NCBI RefSeq assembly: GCF_001025175.1
Contig: NZ_AP012324.1
Coordinates: 744,001 to 808,000 of the forward strand
DNA from: Bifidobacterium breve DSM 20213 = JCM 1192
Lineage (GTDB): Bacteria > Actinomycetota > Actinomycetes > Actinomycetales > Bifidobacteriaceae
DNA length: 64,000 bases
Direction: 5' to 3'
Positions within the stretch are counted from its first letter, which is position 1; every line of letters starts with the position of its first letter. Shown here one piece after another: positions 29,054-39,215 of this stretch. Under the pieces are notes generated by a model that was not told where the DNA came from, did not search any database, and saw nothing but the letters and a program-made list of their open reading frames with translations. The translations under genes and the position numbers were made by a program.

Positions 29054-29932
29054 ATGCCCATCACGCCTAAGATTCTTGATAATCCGAAGTCCGACCGTGT
29101 GCGCCGTATCACCGATTTGGCCCGCGCCAAAGGCCGGGAACGTTCGGGCCGCTTTCTTATCGAAGGCCCTCAGTCCGTACGCGAAGCCGTCACATGGCGG
29201 CCTGACGTAGTGCAGGATTTGTATGTGGAAGTCGCACAAGCGCTGGATCATCCGCGCATCGTTTCCTCCACGCTGGAGAGAATCGTCGAAGCGTCACAGG
29301 ATGCCACCATTTATGTTCATCAGTGCACTGGCGATGTGATTCGTCGTATCAGTGCGGATGCCCAAGGCATTCTGGCGGTGGGCAATGCGCAGGCCATGCA
29401 GTCGGATGTCGATGACCTCGCCTTGGATACCGCAGATTATGCTCCGCGGATTGCCGCATTCTGGCAGGTGCGTGATCCGGGCAATGCGGGTACGGTGATT
29501 CGCGCGGCTGATGCCGCAGGCTGCGATGCCGTCATATTCGTGGATGATTGCGTGGATGTGCTCAATCCCAAGGTCATCCGCTCCACTGCGGGATCCTTGT
29601 TCCACCTACCGGTGTTCACCATGCGTACGAATGAATTCTTTGATTGGACTTCCGACCATCATGTGGACGTGTGGGCCGCTGACGTATACGGTACCGAGAA
29701 ACGCAAGCCGGAAAGCCTGCCCGCGGTATTGGCGGACAAGGCAGCGGTAAGCATGTCTCAGGCTGTGCTGTTCGGCAATGAAGCGCGTGGATTGGAGCCG
29801 GAGATCCTTGAACGATGTGGCCGCATCGTCTCCATTCCGCTCTATGGAAAAGCCGAATCGCTGAACCTTGGTACTTCGGCCGCGGTGATGCTGATGTCGC
29901 TGGCTATGTCGGGTCATATTGAAAGAATGTGA
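29054..29932 (+). CDS. SpoU-family RNA 2'-O-methyltransferase
   Basis: SAM-dependent methyltransferase with a trefoil knot (SPOUT class), 292 residues. The N-terminal part (GRFLIEGPQSVREA) is a substrate-binding domain like that of L30e-type TsnR/TrmH proteins. The knot contains QVRDPGNAGTVIRAADAAG (motif 1), FGNEARGLEP (motif 2) and IPLYGKAESLNLGTSAAV (motif 3). The target is probably a ribose in 23S rRNA. GTG 29048 is an alternative start. It lies just before pheS, an order common in actinobacteria and firmicutes. Confidence 0.92.
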   Translation: MPITPKILDNPKSDRVRRITDLARAKGRERSGRFLIEGPQSVREAVTWRPDVVQDLYVEVAQALDHPRIVSSTLERIVEASQDATIYVHQCTGDVIRRISADAQGILAVGNAQAMQSDVDDLALDTADYAPRIAAFWQVRDPGNAGTVIRAADAAGCDAVIFVDDCVDVLNPKVIRSTAGSLFHLPVFTMRTNEFFDWTSDHHVDVWAADVYGTEKRKPESLPAVLADKAAVSMSQAVLFGNEARGLEPEILERCGRIVSIPLYGKAESLNLGTSAAVMLMSLAMSGHIERM

Positions 29933-29985
29933 AATCGGTAAAAAACGCTAGAAATGCTGAGAAATCATCAGATGAAAGGGTTCTC

Positions 29986-31053
29986 GTGGCAGAACAAATG
30001 GTGTTCGACGCCGACCAGGTGACCGCAGCGGTCGCCGAGGGCATCGAGAAGATCCAGCACGCCTCCAACCTGGAGGAACTCAAGGCCATCAAAACACAGT
30101 ACGCAGGCGCCGATTCGGCGATGACCCAGGCCAGCAAGGCCATCGGTTCCCTGCCGGCCGATCAGAAGAAGGAAGCCGGCAAGCTGATGGGCAAGCTACG
30201 CGCCGATTTCGGACGCGCCTTTGGCCCCAAGGAGAAGGAACTCAAGGAAGCTGCCGAACAGGCCGCCCTTGCCGCCGAAACCGTGGACATGACGCTGCCT
30301 GTGAACCGTAAGCCTTTGGGCGCCCGTCATCCGCTGGCCAAGTTGATGGAAGACGTCGAGGACTTCTTCATCTCCATGGGCTGGCAGATTTCCTCCGGCC
30401 CGGAAATCGAAGCGGAATGGTACAACTTCGATTCCCTGAACTTCGGCCCGGATCACCCGGCCCGCCAGATGCAGGACACCTTCTACGTCAAGGGCAACCA
30501 GGCCAAGGACGCTGCCGGCTTCGTCGGCTCCAACATGGTGGTGCGTACCCAGACCTCCTCCGATCAGGTTCGCGCCCTGCTGACCCGCGGCGTGCCTCTG
30601 TATATCGCCAGCCCGGGCCGCGTGTTCCGCACCGACGAGCTCGATGCCACCCACACCCCGGTGTTCCACCAGTGCGAGGCCCTCGCCGTCGACAAGCACC
30701 TGACCATGGCTGACCTGAAAGGCGTGTTGGACAAGCTCGCCGTCGCCATGTTCGGTCCCGAGGCCAAGACCCGACTGCGCCCGAGCTACTTCCCGTTCAC
30801 CGAGCCGAGCGCCGAACTCGACCTGTGGTTCCCCGATAAGAAGGGCGGCCCCGGCTGGCTCGAATGGGGTGGCTGCGGCATGGTGAACCCGAACGTGCTG
30901 AAGTCCGCGGGCATCGACCCGGAGGTCTACACCGGCTTCGCGTTCGGCGTGGGCATGGAGCGTACGCTTCTGCTGCGCAGCGACATCAACGATATGCATG
31001 ATTTGGTTGAAGGCGACGTGCGTTTCGCCGAACAGTTTGTGATGGGGGAGTGA
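29986..31053 (+). CDS. pheS: phenylalanyl-tRNA synthetase alpha subunit
   Basis: Catalytic subunit of the alpha2-beta2 class II enzyme. 355 residues: N-terminal coiled-coil arms for tRNA, then class II motif 1 region (HPLAKLMEDVEDFFISMGW), motif 2 around VFRTDELDATHTPVFHQ, and motif 3 GFAFGVGMERTLLLR. GTG 29986 follows GAAAGGG and is preferred; the frame stays open 57 bases further upstream into the end of the methyltransferase gene. pheT follows after seven bases. Confidence 0.97.
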   Translation: MAEQMVFDADQVTAAVAEGIEKIQHASNLEELKAIKTQYAGADSAMTQASKAIGSLPADQKKEAGKLMGKLRADFGRAFGPKEKELKEAAEQAALAAETVDMTLPVNRKPLGARHPLAKLMEDVEDFFISMGWQISSGPEIEAEWYNFDSLNFGPDHPARQMQDTFYVKGNQAKDAAGFVGSNMVVRTQTSSDQVRALLTRGVPLYIASPGRVFRTDELDATHTPVFHQCEALAVDKHLTMADLKGVLDKLAVAMFGPEAKTRLRPSYFPFTEPSAELDLWFPDKKGGPGWLEWGGCGMVNPNVLKSAGIDPEVYTGFAFGVGMERTLLLRSDINDMHDLVEGDVRFAEQFVMGE

Positions 31054-31060
31054 ATTACCC

Positions 31061-33670
31061 ATGCCTATGATCGACATCGATTGGCTCAAGGACCACGTCG
31101 AGGTCCCCGAAGGCCTGACCTATGAACAGCTTGCCAAGGACCTCGTCAAGGTGGGCCTTGAAGAAGAGGAGATTCACTCCTCCCAGGTGACCGGCCCGAT
31201 CGTGGTCGGCTACGTGGTGGACGCCACTCCCGAACCGCAGAAGAATGGCAAGGTCATCAACTGGTGCCACGTGGACTGTGGCGACGAATGGAACGAGACC
31301 GACGAGAACGGCAACAAGGTGCCGCGCGGCATCATCTGCGGCGCACCCAATATGAAGGCCGGCGAGAAGGTCGTCGTCACCCTGCCTGGCGCCGTGCTGC
31401 CCGGCGACTTCAAGATTGAGCCGCGCAAGACCTACGGCCATATCTCTAACGGCATGTGCGCATCCGAGCGTGAACTGGGTCTTGGCGACAACCACAACGG
31501 CATCATCCTGCTACGTGAGTACGGCTTCTCTGAGGCCGAATACGAAGCTCTGAAACCCGGCCAGGACGCCATGCACCTGCTACATCTCGACCAGCCGCTG
31601 CTCGAGATCAACATCACCCCGGACCGTGGCTACACGCTGTCTTACCGTGGCGTTGCCCGCGAGTACCATCACTCCACCGGTGCCGCCTACACCGATCCGG
31701 CCATCGCGCTGAACGAGAAGGCTCCGGAGCCTGCTGATTACCAGCCCGGCACTCCGGTGGACATCGACATTGAGATTGATGACAACAACCCGATTCATGG
31801 CGTTCCCGGTTGCGATCGTTACTACGCTCGCGTCGTCAAGGGCTTCGACCCCAACGCCCACACGCCCAGCTGGATGCGTCGCCGCCTGATTCGTGCTGGC
31901 ATGCGCTCCATCTCGCTGGCCGTGGACGTGACCAACTACGTGATGCTCGATCTCGGTCAGCCGATGCACGCCTACGACCTCGATAAGCTCGAGGGCCCAA
32001 TCGTTGTGCGTCGTGCCAACGAGGGTGAGAAGCTCACCACGCTGGACGGCAAGGAACATGACCTGAGCACTGAAGATTTGCTCATCACTGATTCGCCGAA
32101 TGGCGAACGCGGCTCGCGTATCCTCGGCCTTGCCGGTGTGATGGGTGGACTGTACGGCGAGGTGACCGCCGACACTAAGAACATCCTGCTGGAGGCCGCG
32201 CACTTCGATCAGGTGACCATCGCCCGTTCCGCTCGTCGCCACAAGATTCCGTCTGAAGCATCCCGTCGTTTCGAGCGTGGCGTCGACACCGAGCTGCAGC
32301 CTGCTGCGGCTCAGATGGCCGCCGAGCTCATGGCCAAGTACGGTAACGGCGAGCCCAGCGAGCATCCGAACGATGTGGATAACACGCCGCGTCCGAAAGT
32401 CATTCACTTCAAGGCTTCCGAAGTGGCCCGTGTGGCCGGTCTCGATGTGGACATCAACCGCATCTCCGACATTCTCACCGACATCGGCTGCGTTGTGGCC
32501 GGCGGCGGCAACGGCGAATTCTCCGTCACCGCGCCGAGCTGGCGTCCAGATCTGGGTGAACCGTGTGATCTGGTCGAGGAAATCGCCCGACTGGTCGGCT
32601 ACGACCAGATTCCGGTCACCGTGCCGCCTGCACCGGTCGAGGGCCTTGTGGGCCTGACTCCGGATCAGACTCGCCGCCGTCGCGTGGCGGACGAGCTGGC
32701 CGAATACGGCATGGTCGAGGCGCTGAGCTACCCGTTCGTCGGTGACGACGATTACCGCGCTTTCGGCTTCGACCCTGAAGCCACCAAGAAGGTCAGCGTC
32801 GAGATCGCCAACCCGCTCTACGGCGATCGCCCGTACCTGCGTCGTGACATTCTGCCGACCTTGGCCACCACCGTGCAGCGCAATATTCGCCGAGGCATCG
32901 AAAACGTGTCCCTGTATGAACTCGGCCATGTCTATCTGTGGGATCCGAACGCGCCCGCAATCCCGGCTCTGCCCGGTGGCGTGCGCCCGACCGATGAGCA
33001 GCTGGCAGCGCTGGACGCCGGTCTGCCGGATCAGCCCGACCACGTGGCCGGCATCCTGACCGGTCTGGCTGAAGACGATGGCTGGCTGGGCGGCAAGCGT
33101 CCGGTCGATTGGTCGGACGCCGTTGAAGCCGTGCATCGTCTTGCGGATCGCATCGGTGCGAAGATCGTGCTTGATCAGCCTGCGGCCGAAGATGTGCCTG
33201 CACAGTGGCATCCGGGCCGTGCTGCCCGCGTCATGGTGGGCGACGTGTTCACCGGTTGGGTCGGCGAACTGCATCCGCGCGTCAACGAGGCACTTGGCTT
33301 CCCGGCGCATTCCGCGGCGTTTGAGCTGAACCTTACCGCGCTGTTCGGCACCCTGACCGGCAAGCCGGTGCAGGCCAAGCCGATTTCCAGCTTCCCGCCA
33401 GTCAAGCAGGATTTGGCCTTTACCGTGGATGCGTCGGTGACTGCCGATCAGCTGGAAGCAGTGATTCGTGAGGCGGCTGGTGCCAACCTCGAGTCCATCG
33501 AATTGTTCGACGTGTTTACCGGCGAGCAGGTGGGTGAGGGCAAGAAGTCCCTGGCCTACGCTGTGGTGTTCCGTTCTCCGGACAAGACCCTGTCCGCCGA
33601 TGACAGCGACGCCATCCGCCAGGCTATCGTGGCCAAGGCCGCCGATCTCGGCGCCCAGCTGCGCGCCTGA
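31061..33670 (+). CDS. pheT: phenylalanyl-tRNA synthetase beta subunit
   Basis: 869-residue beta subunit. Domains in order: EMAP-like tRNA-binding domain (about 40-160, with NGMCASERELGLG), B3/B4 editing domain (about 225-400, with SLAVDVTNYVMLDLGQPMHA), B5 DNA-binding-like domain (about 430-510), core class II-like domain, and a C-terminal FDX-ACB anticodon domain (FPPVKQDLAFTVD onward). The B3/B4 site removes mis-charged tyrosine. The N-terminal domain has a small insert compared with short versions, which accounts for the length. Co-transcribed with pheS. Confidence 0.97.
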   Translation: MPMIDIDWLKDHVEVPEGLTYEQLAKDLVKVGLEEEEIHSSQVTGPIVVGYVVDATPEPQKNGKVINWCHVDCGDEWNETDENGNKVPRGIICGAPNMKAGEKVVVTLPGAVLPGDFKIEPRKTYGHISNGMCASERELGLGDNHNGIILLREYGFSEAEYEALKPGQDAMHLLHLDQPLLEINITPDRGYTLSYRGVAREYHHSTGAAYTDPAIALNEKAPEPADYQPGTPVDIDIEIDDNNPIHGVPGCDRYYARVVKGFDPNAHTPSWMRRRLIRAGMRSISLAVDVTNYVMLDLGQPMHAYDLDKLEGPIVVRRANEGEKLTTLDGKEHDLSTEDLLITDSPNGERGSRILGLAGVMGGLYGEVTADTKNILLEAAHFDQVTIARSARRHKIPSEASRRFERGVDTELQPAAAQMAAELMAKYGNGEPSEHPNDVDNTPRPKVIHFKASEVARVAGLDVDINRISDILTDIGCVVAGGGNGEFSVTAPSWRPDLGEPCDLVEEIARLVGYDQIPVTVPPAPVEGLVGLTPDQTRRRRVADELAEYGMVEALSYPFVGDDDYRAFGFDPEATKKVSVEIANPLYGDRPYLRRDILPTLATTVQRNIRRGIENVSLYELGHVYLWDPNAPAIPALPGGVRPTDEQLAALDAGLPDQPDHVAGILTGLAEDDGWLGGKRPVDWSDAVEAVHRLADRIGAKIVLDQPAAEDVPAQWHPGRAARVMVGDVFTGWVGELHPRVNEALGFPAHSAAFELNLTALFGTLTGKPVQAKPISSFPPVKQDLAFTVDASVTADQLEAVIREAAGANLESIELFDVFTGEQVGEGKKSLAYAVVFRSPDKTLSADDSDAIRQAIVAKAADLGAQLRA

Positions 33671-33697
33671 TCACTGTACGAAAGCATGAGGAGCGCC

Positions 33698-34354
33698 ATG
33701 AGCGAACCGGAACATAGCACACCGGAATACGGGCAATACCAGAAGCCCGCATATGGTGCGATGTCGGGCCAATATGGGCCAAACTACAACCCGTACATTT
33801 ATGGCGCTCCCGAACCCGATGCCAATAACGGCTCCGCTGCTGATAACAACGGAGTTGGAGCCGGGCAGCCGAACAATGGACGGCCCTCTTCTTCCGGCAA
33901 TTCGTTCGGTGGCAATCAGCAGTATGGGCAGCCCCAGCAGGGCAATCCGTTTGGACCCCAGTACGGGCCGGGCTCCCGGTTTGGCAGCAATCAGCCGAAT
34001 GGCCAGTCCCAGCAGCCTCACTACTACAACGGTATCGATCTCAATGACCCCAATCAGAATCCTCTGTATGGGCATTGGGATTCCTATGCAATCATTTCCT
34101 TCGTGCTCGCCATGTTCTTTCCCGTACCGGTGCTCTCCGCTCTGATGGGCGGCGTGGCGATGTGGCGGACGCGCACGTTCCATATGAAGGGCTTTGGCCT
34201 GGCTCTTGCAGCCGTGGTCATCAACGTGCTCTACACCCTTGCGGTTATTTGGATGGCATTGAATGGCTATGATGCCATGACTCTGTATCAGGACATCCTT
34301 CAGCAGTTCACCGGCAGCGGCACTGGTCCCTCATCTGATTCCATCTCTGCATAG
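33698..34354 (+). CDS. DUF4190-like membrane protein with Q/N/G/Y-rich N-terminus
   Basis: 218 residues. The first ~115 are disordered and rich in Gln, Asn, Gly, Pro and Tyr (GGNQQYGQPQQGNPFG), like a prion-type linker. Two membrane helices follow (about 126-148 and 168-190), in the arrangement of DUF4190 proteins (SYAIISFVLAMFFPVPVLSA; KGFGLALAAVVINVLYTLAV). ATG 33698 is set by GAGGAG six bases earlier rather than ATG 33686. It follows pheT after 27 bases. Function unknown; such proteins are usually small membrane accessories with a variable cytoplasmic tail. Confidence 0.8.
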   Translation: MSEPEHSTPEYGQYQKPAYGAMSGQYGPNYNPYIYGAPEPDANNGSAADNNGVGAGQPNNGRPSSSGNSFGGNQQYGQPQQGNPFGPQYGPGSRFGSNQPNGQSQQPHYYNGIDLNDPNQNPLYGHWDSYAIISFVLAMFFPVPVLSALMGGVAMWRTRTFHMKGFGLALAAVVINVLYTLAVIWMALNGYDAMTLYQDILQQFTGSGTGPSSDSISA

Positions 34355-34379
34355 GGCTGATTTGCTGCAACACACCCAC

Positions 34380-34413
34380 TGTATAACTATGCAATAGTCT
34401 GCATAATCGCGTA
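34380..34413 (+). promoter_or_regulatory. tandem ARG boxes before argC
   Basis: TGTATAACTATGCA (34380-34393) is a near-perfect 14-base palindrome, and TGCATAATCGCGTA (34400-34413) is a weaker second site exactly 20 bases downstream. Similar pairs precede argG. Both fit an ArgR binding pattern TGYATA-2-TAYRCA. The argR gene lies in the same operon, so autoregulation is expected. Confidence 0.75.
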
Positions 34414-34444
34414 TACTCATGCGAAGTACGTCAGCGGAAAAGAG

Positions 34445-35545
34445 ATGAGTATGGCGAAATATACAGTGGCCGTAGCCGGTGCTACAGGCTATGCCGGCGG
34501 TGAGGCGCTGCGCATTCTTGCGGCACACCCCGACTTTGCAATCACATGTGTGGCAGGCCATTCCTCCGTGGGGGAATCGATGGCCAAGCATATGCCGCAT
34601 ATTCCGCAACTGGCCAATCTTGTTGTTGAAGACACCACGCCTGAGGTGCTCAACGGCCACGATGTCATTATCCTTGCCTTGCCTCATGGCGCTTCCGGCA
34701 AGCTCGCATCCCAGCTCGACCCGGATGCCGTGGTCGTGGATCTCGGTGCCGATCATCGTCTCGAAGAACAGGCCGCATGGGATGAATTCTATGGCGGCGA
34801 TTTCTACGAGCACTGGACTTACGGCATGCCTGAGCTCATCACCGGCAAGACTGCCGATGGCGCATACACCCGTCAACGTGAGGCGCTGCCTGGTGCCAAG
34901 CGAATTGCGGGCCCTGGCTGCAATGTGACTGCCACGACTCTGGCTCTGCAACCCGGCATAGCGGAAGGGTTGGTCGAGCCGAAGGACATCGTGGCTGATT
35001 TGGTCGTCGGCTACTCCGGCGCAGGCAAGAACCTCAAACGCACCAACCTGTTGGCCGCCGAGGCATTGCAATCCGCGCTGCCGTACTCGGTGGGCGGCAC
35101 GCACCGTCATATTCCTGAAATCCTGCAGAATTTCGCCCATGCGGCCGGTGAGACCGCAGCTGATGCCGGCAAGTTCACGCTTGGCTTCACCCCGATACTG
35201 GCGCCCATGTCCCGAGGCATTCTCGCCACCGTGTCGGCTCGCATGACCGACAAGGCCAAGGCGATGAGTGGCGAAGCAATCCGAGACGTATGGGCAAAAG
35301 CCTACGAAGGCCAGGACTTCATGGTGCTGCTGCCTGAGGGCGCATTGCCCGCCACCGGCAACATCATCGGTTCCAACGCCGCTCACCTGCAGGTTGTCAC
35401 CGACCGCAAGTCCGGGCGCATTTATGCCTTCGCCGCCATCGACAACCTCAACCGTGGTACCGCCGGACAAGCGGTCCAATCATTGAATATCGCACTTGGC
35501 CTGCCGGAAGATGCAGGCCTGACCAAGATCGGAGTAGCACCGTGA
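34445..35545 (+). CDS. argC: N-acetyl-gamma-glutamyl-phosphate reductase
   Basis: Third step of arginine synthesis, NADPH-dependent reduction of N-acetylglutamyl phosphate. 366 residues. NADP site AGATGYAGGEALRIL at the N-terminus; catalytic Cys in GPGCNVTATTLALQPG (about residue 159), and the His of HRHIPEI. The start may be ATG 34445 or 34451; the latter is better spaced from GGAAAAGAG. The stop overlaps argJ (GTGA). It leads the argCJBDFR operon. Confidence 0.96.
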   Translation: MSMAKYTVAVAGATGYAGGEALRILAAHPDFAITCVAGHSSVGESMAKHMPHIPQLANLVVEDTTPEVLNGHDVIILALPHGASGKLASQLDPDAVVVDLGADHRLEEQAAWDEFYGGDFYEHWTYGMPELITGKTADGAYTRQREALPGAKRIAGPGCNVTATTLALQPGIAEGLVEPKDIVADLVVGYSGAGKNLKRTNLLAAEALQSALPYSVGGTHRHIPEILQNFAHAAGETAADAGKFTLGFTPILAPMSRGILATVSARMTDKAKAMSGEAIRDVWAKAYEGQDFMVLLPEGALPATGNIIGSNAAHLQVVTDRKSGRIYAFAAIDNLNRGTAGQAVQSLNIALGLPEDAGLTKIGVAP

Positions 35546-36717
35546 GCGTCACATTCGCGCAAGGATTCTCCGCTGCCGGCGTGGTGGCGGGCATTTCATC
35601 GGTTGAGGGCAAGAAGGATCTCGCTCTCGTGGTCAACAACGGCCCGCTTGATGCGGTGGCCGGCGTGTTCACGTCGAACCGATTCTGTGCAGCCCCTGTG
35701 CAGTGGAGCCGCAAAGCCGTGGCGGACGGCCACGCCAAAGCCGTGATTCTCAACTCCGGCGGTGCCAACGCCTGCACCGGTGAGGCGGGATATCAACAGT
35801 CCGTGTCCACCGCCGAGGCGGTCGCCGAACTCGTCGGCGCACAAGCAGAGGATGTTGCTGTGTGCTCCACTGGTCTGATCGGCGAGCTGTTGCCCTTGGA
35901 TAACGTTTTGGCCGGTGCCAAAGCCGCTTATGCTGCTCTTGCCAGCACCGCCGAGGCCGGGGCGGACGCCTCACATGCCATTATGACCACCGACACCAAG
36001 GCCAAGACCGTCGAACTGACCGGTTCCAACGGCTGGAAGATCGGCGGCATGGTCAAGGGGTCGGGCATGATCGCCCCGCAGCTGGCCACCATGCTGTGCG
36101 TTATCACTACCGATGCCGTGGTCAGTGCCGGTCAAATGCAGGCCGCGCTTACCGTGGCCGCCGAGCATTCGTTCAACCGAATCGACGTGGACGGCTGCAT
36201 GTCCACCAATGACACAGTGCTGCTGCTCGCCTCCGGAGCCTCCGGCGTGGAGCCCGACAAGGACGAGTTCAACAAGCTCGTGCGCGAGGCCTGCGCCTCC
36301 CTGTCCCGTCAGATTATCGGCGACGGTGAAGGCGCTTCCCATGACATTCGCATCACCGTTACCGGTGCCACCAGCGAAGACGCGGCCCTTGCCTGCGGCC
36401 GTGCGGTCGCGGCCTCGAATCTGCTGAAATGCGCGATCTCCGGCAATGACCCGAACTGGGGCCGTATCGTCAGCTCCCTAGGCACCGTTTCCCCTGAAGT
36501 TGCACCTTATGATTCCGAGAAGGTGACCGTCGACGTCAACGGCGTGCGCATCTGCGAGAACGGTGGTGCCGGACGGGACCGTAGCGAAGTCGACATGACC
36601 CCGCGCGAAGTCCACATTGACATCGACCTCAACACCGGATCGAACGCCGAGGCCACCGTCTGGACCGACGATCTGACCCACGAATACGTCCACATCAACG
36701 CCGACTACGAAAGCTGA
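35542..36717 (+). CDS. argJ: bifunctional ornithine acetyltransferase / N-acetylglutamate synthase
   Basis: Transfers acetyl from N-acetylornithine to glutamate, which makes the pathway cyclic. 391 residues made as a precursor that cuts itself at the conserved Thr of QLATMLCVITTDA, giving alpha and beta chains. Other blocks: NSGGANACTGEAG, MVKGSGMIAPQ, and the C-terminal SGNDPNWGRIVSSLG. GTG start at 35542 overlaps argC. No argE or separate argA is needed when ArgJ is present. Confidence 0.96.
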   Translation: MSVTFAQGFSAAGVVAGISSVEGKKDLALVVNNGPLDAVAGVFTSNRFCAAPVQWSRKAVADGHAKAVILNSGGANACTGEAGYQQSVSTAEAVAELVGAQAEDVAVCSTGLIGELLPLDNVLAGAKAAYAALASTAEAGADASHAIMTTDTKAKTVELTGSNGWKIGGMVKGSGMIAPQLATMLCVITTDAVVSAGQMQAALTVAAEHSFNRIDVDGCMSTNDTVLLLASGASGVEPDKDEFNKLVREACASLSRQIIGDGEGASHDIRITVTGATSEDAALACGRAVAASNLLKCAISGNDPNWGRIVSSLGTVSPEVAPYDSEKVTVDVNGVRICENGGAGRDRSEVDMTPREVHIDIDLNTGSNAEATVWTDDLTHEYVHINADYES

Positions 36718-36930
36718 CATCCACCATGCTCTCGCTGGCGGATGTCGCCGTGAAGCAAATGCCGAGAGGCGTTTGTAGGCGACGTGTTCGCCGACAGGCG
36801 AACCGACAAAACGTAGGCAACGCCTGCTGTAATTGCAGGACGCTGTCCGGTGGAACCGGACTGAGGGTGGTCTCGCCAAACCACCCCCAGCCATGCGCAG
36901 CATGACAGCCCCGTCAGCGGGGGGCAAAGT
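36718..36930. repeat. composite palindromic region between argJ and argB
   Basis: No gene. It contains CATCCACC...GGCGGATG-type and CTGTCCGGT/ACCGGAC pairs, plus GGTGGT/ACCACC arms related to those at 46470-46515 after argH. It separates argJ and argB by 228 bases without an obvious T-run terminator. The RBS of argB (GGAAAGAAGA) lies at its right end. Confidence 0.5.
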
Positions 36931-36945
36931 TACGGAAAGAAGAAG

Positions 36946-37902
36946 ATGGCTACTGAATTGAAGGGACCTGGATTCCATTTCGACGTGCATACCGATTTGC
37001 GCGCCGATCAGAAGGCGGAAGTGCTGATTGAGGCGCTGCCGTGGCTGGAGGAATTCGCCGGCCAGCGCATCGTGGTCAAGTATGGCGGCAATGCCATGAT
37101 CGACGATCACTTGAAGCAGTGCTTCGCCGAGGATATGGTGTTCCTGCGTCAGGTCGGTTTGCATCCGATTGTCGTGCATGGCGGCGGCCCGCAGATCTCG
37201 CACATGCTCAAGGCCCTCGGTATCAAGTCCGAATTCAAGGGCGGCCTGCGCGTCACCACACCCGAGGCAATGGATGTGGTGCGCATGGTACTCACCGGCA
37301 AGGTCTCGCGCGAACTGGTCGGCATGATCAATGCGCACGGCCCGATGGCGGTCGGTCTGTCCGGTGAGGATGGAGGCTTGTTCTCCGCCATGCAACGCAA
37401 GCCCATTATCGATGGCAAGCCCACGGATGTCGGTCTGGTCGGCGATGTGGTGTCCGTCGATGCCTCCGCGGTCGAGGATTTGGTCGCGGCCGGTCGTATT
37501 CCGGTTGTTTCCTCTGTGGCTCCGAATGAGGAGGACGCCACCGAGGTACTGAATGTGAACGCCGATTCCGCGGCCGCGGCCCTTGCCGCAGCCGTGGGCG
37601 CGCACAAGCTGGTCATTCTGACCGACGTGGACGGTCTCTATGCCGACTGGCCGGATAAGAATTCACTTATCGGGCGTATCGGCGTGGAGGATCTGCGCGA
37701 CATGCTGCCCGATCTGGAATCCGGCATGCGCCCCAAGATGGAAGCATGCGTGCGCGCCATCGATGGTGGCGTGCCCCAAGCCCACATCATCGACGGTCGT
37801 AAACCACATTCGATCCTGAACGAGATATTCACCTCCGCCGGTATCGGCACCATGGTCGTGCCCGAAGGCGGTATGGAAATGAGGAGTTCCTATGAGCACT
37901 GA
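36946..37902 (+). CDS. argB: acetylglutamate kinase
   Basis: Second step of arginine synthesis, phosphorylating N-acetylglutamate. 318 residues with an amino-acid-kinase fold: KYGGNAMID and [12 protein letters not shown] for phosphate and substrate, [17 protein letters not shown], and the ATP region [29 protein letters not shown]. The N-terminal helix (about 25 residues before the core) is the extension associated with hexameric, arginine-inhibited forms. Overlaps argD by 11 bases. Confidence 0.96.
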   Translation: MATELKGPGFHFDVHTDLRADQKAEVLIEALPWLEEFAGQRIVVKYGGNAMIDDHLKQCFAEDMVFLRQVGLHPIVVHGGGPQISHMLKALGIKSEFKGGLRVTTPEAMDVVRMVLTGKVSRELVGMINAHGPMAVGLSGEDGGLFSAMQRKPIIDGKPTDVGLVGDVVSVDASAVEDLVAAGRIPVVSSVAPNEEDATEVLNVNADSAAAALAAAVGAHKLVILTDVDGLYADWPDKNSLIGRIGVEDLRDMLPDLESGMRPKMEACVRAIDGGVPQAHIIDGRKPHSILNEIFTSAGIGTMVVPEGGMEMRSSYEH

Positions 37903-39187
37903 GCAGAACGAGACGCTGGGCGCTGAAGACAGCAAGTGGCTGGGGGAGTACTCCCAGGTACACATGAACGTGTTCGGCACGCCGCTGCGTGTTATGGATC
38001 ACGGTCAGGGCGCGCATATTTGGGACGTTGATGGCAACGAATACCTTGACTTCCTGGCTGGCATCGCCGTCAATTCGCTGGGCTATGCCCATCCCAAGTG
38101 GGTGAAAGCCGTGTCTGAGCAGGCGGCCAAGGTGGCTCACATCAGCAATTATTTCGCTTCCGAGCCGCAGATCGAGCTCGCCGCGAAGCTGGTCAAACTG
38201 GCCGGTGCCCCGGAAGGTTCCAAGGTCTACTTCGGCAATTCTGGTGCCGAGGGTAATGAAGCGGCATTGAAGCTGGCCAAGCTGTATGGTCGCACCCTGC
38301 CCGGCGCACTGCCGTCCATCGGCGGTAAGCCCGCCCGTATTCTTGCCATGACGCACGGCTTCCATGGCCGTACGATGGGTGCGCTCTCCGCAACTTGGAA
38401 GCCGAACATCCGCAAGCCCTACGACCCGTTGGTGCCCGACATCGAATTCGTGCGCGCCGGCGACGAGGTCGCCCTGTACGAGGCGTTCTCCCAGACCGGT
38501 CTTGGCCACTATGGCAAGGGGCCGATAGCGGCGGTGATTCTGGAACTCATTCAGGGTGAGGCCGGCGTGCAGCCGTTGGGTGCCGATTACGTCAAGTTCG
38601 TGCGTGAGCTGTGTGACATCAACCATGCGCTGCTCATCATCGATGAGGTGCAGACCGGCATCGGTCGTACCGGCAAGTGGTTTGCATTTCAGCGTGAGGA
38701 TCTTTCCGGCGGCGTGACCCCGGATATGGTGACCTTTGCCAAGGGAGTGGCCGGCGGATTCCCGATGGGTGGCATGATTGCCTTCGGCGAGAAGCTTGCA
38801 GCCCTGTTCACTCCGGGCTCTCATGGATCAACCTTTGCCGGCAACCCGTTGGGTGCGGCGGCTGGACTTGCCACACTCGGTGTCATTGAGGACGATAACC
38901 TCATTGCCAATGCCGAGGCCCGCGGCCAGCAGCTGCGCGATGGCATTATGGTCACCGGCAATCCGCTCTACGTATCCGTGCGCGGTCGTGGCCTGCTCGA
39001 TGCCGTAGAGCTCAAGCATCCCTGCGCCCACGCCGTCATGAACTACTGCCTCGAACACGGGCTCATCGTCAATGCGGTGGCCCCCAATGCGCTGCGTTTC
39101 GCACCGCCGCTGATCGTAACCGCCGAAGACGTTGACCAGGCGCTCGCCGTTCTCAAGGACGTGCCCGCTGATCTGCCGAACGACTGA
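37892..39187 (+). CDS. argD: acetylornithine aminotransferase
   Basis: PLP enzyme of fold type I, subgroup II, making N-acetylornithine. 431 residues. PLP-phosphate site [15 protein letters not shown], the Asp in [15 protein letters not shown], and the Schiff-base Lys in [14 protein letters not shown]. Homologues may also serve lysine synthesis (succinyl-diaminopimelate aminotransferase). GAGGAG precedes the ATG, inside the end of argB, implying coupled translation. Confidence 0.96.
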   Translation: MSTEQNETLGAEDSKWLGEYSQVHMNVFGTPLRVMDHGQGAHIWDVDGNEYLDFLAGIAVNSLGYAHPKWVKAVSEQAAKVAHISNYFASEPQIELAAKLVKLAGAPEGSKVYFGNSGAEGNEAALKLAKLYGRTLPGALPSIGGKPARILAMTHGFHGRTMGALSATWKPNIRKPYDPLVPDIEFVRAGDEVALYEAFSQTGLGHYGKGPIAAVILELIQGEAGVQPLGADYVKFVRELCDINHALLIIDEVQTGIGRTGKWFAFQREDLSGGVTPDMVTFAKGVAGGFPMGGMIAFGEKLAALFTPGSHGSTFAGNPLGAAAGLATLGVIEDDNLIANAEARGQQLRDGIMVTGNPLYVSVRGRGLLDAVELKHPCAHAVMNYCLEHGLIVNAVAPNALRFAPPLIVTAEDVDQALAVLKDVPADLPND

Positions 39188-39215
39188 CTTACCTGACCTA
39201 TATAAGGAGATCACC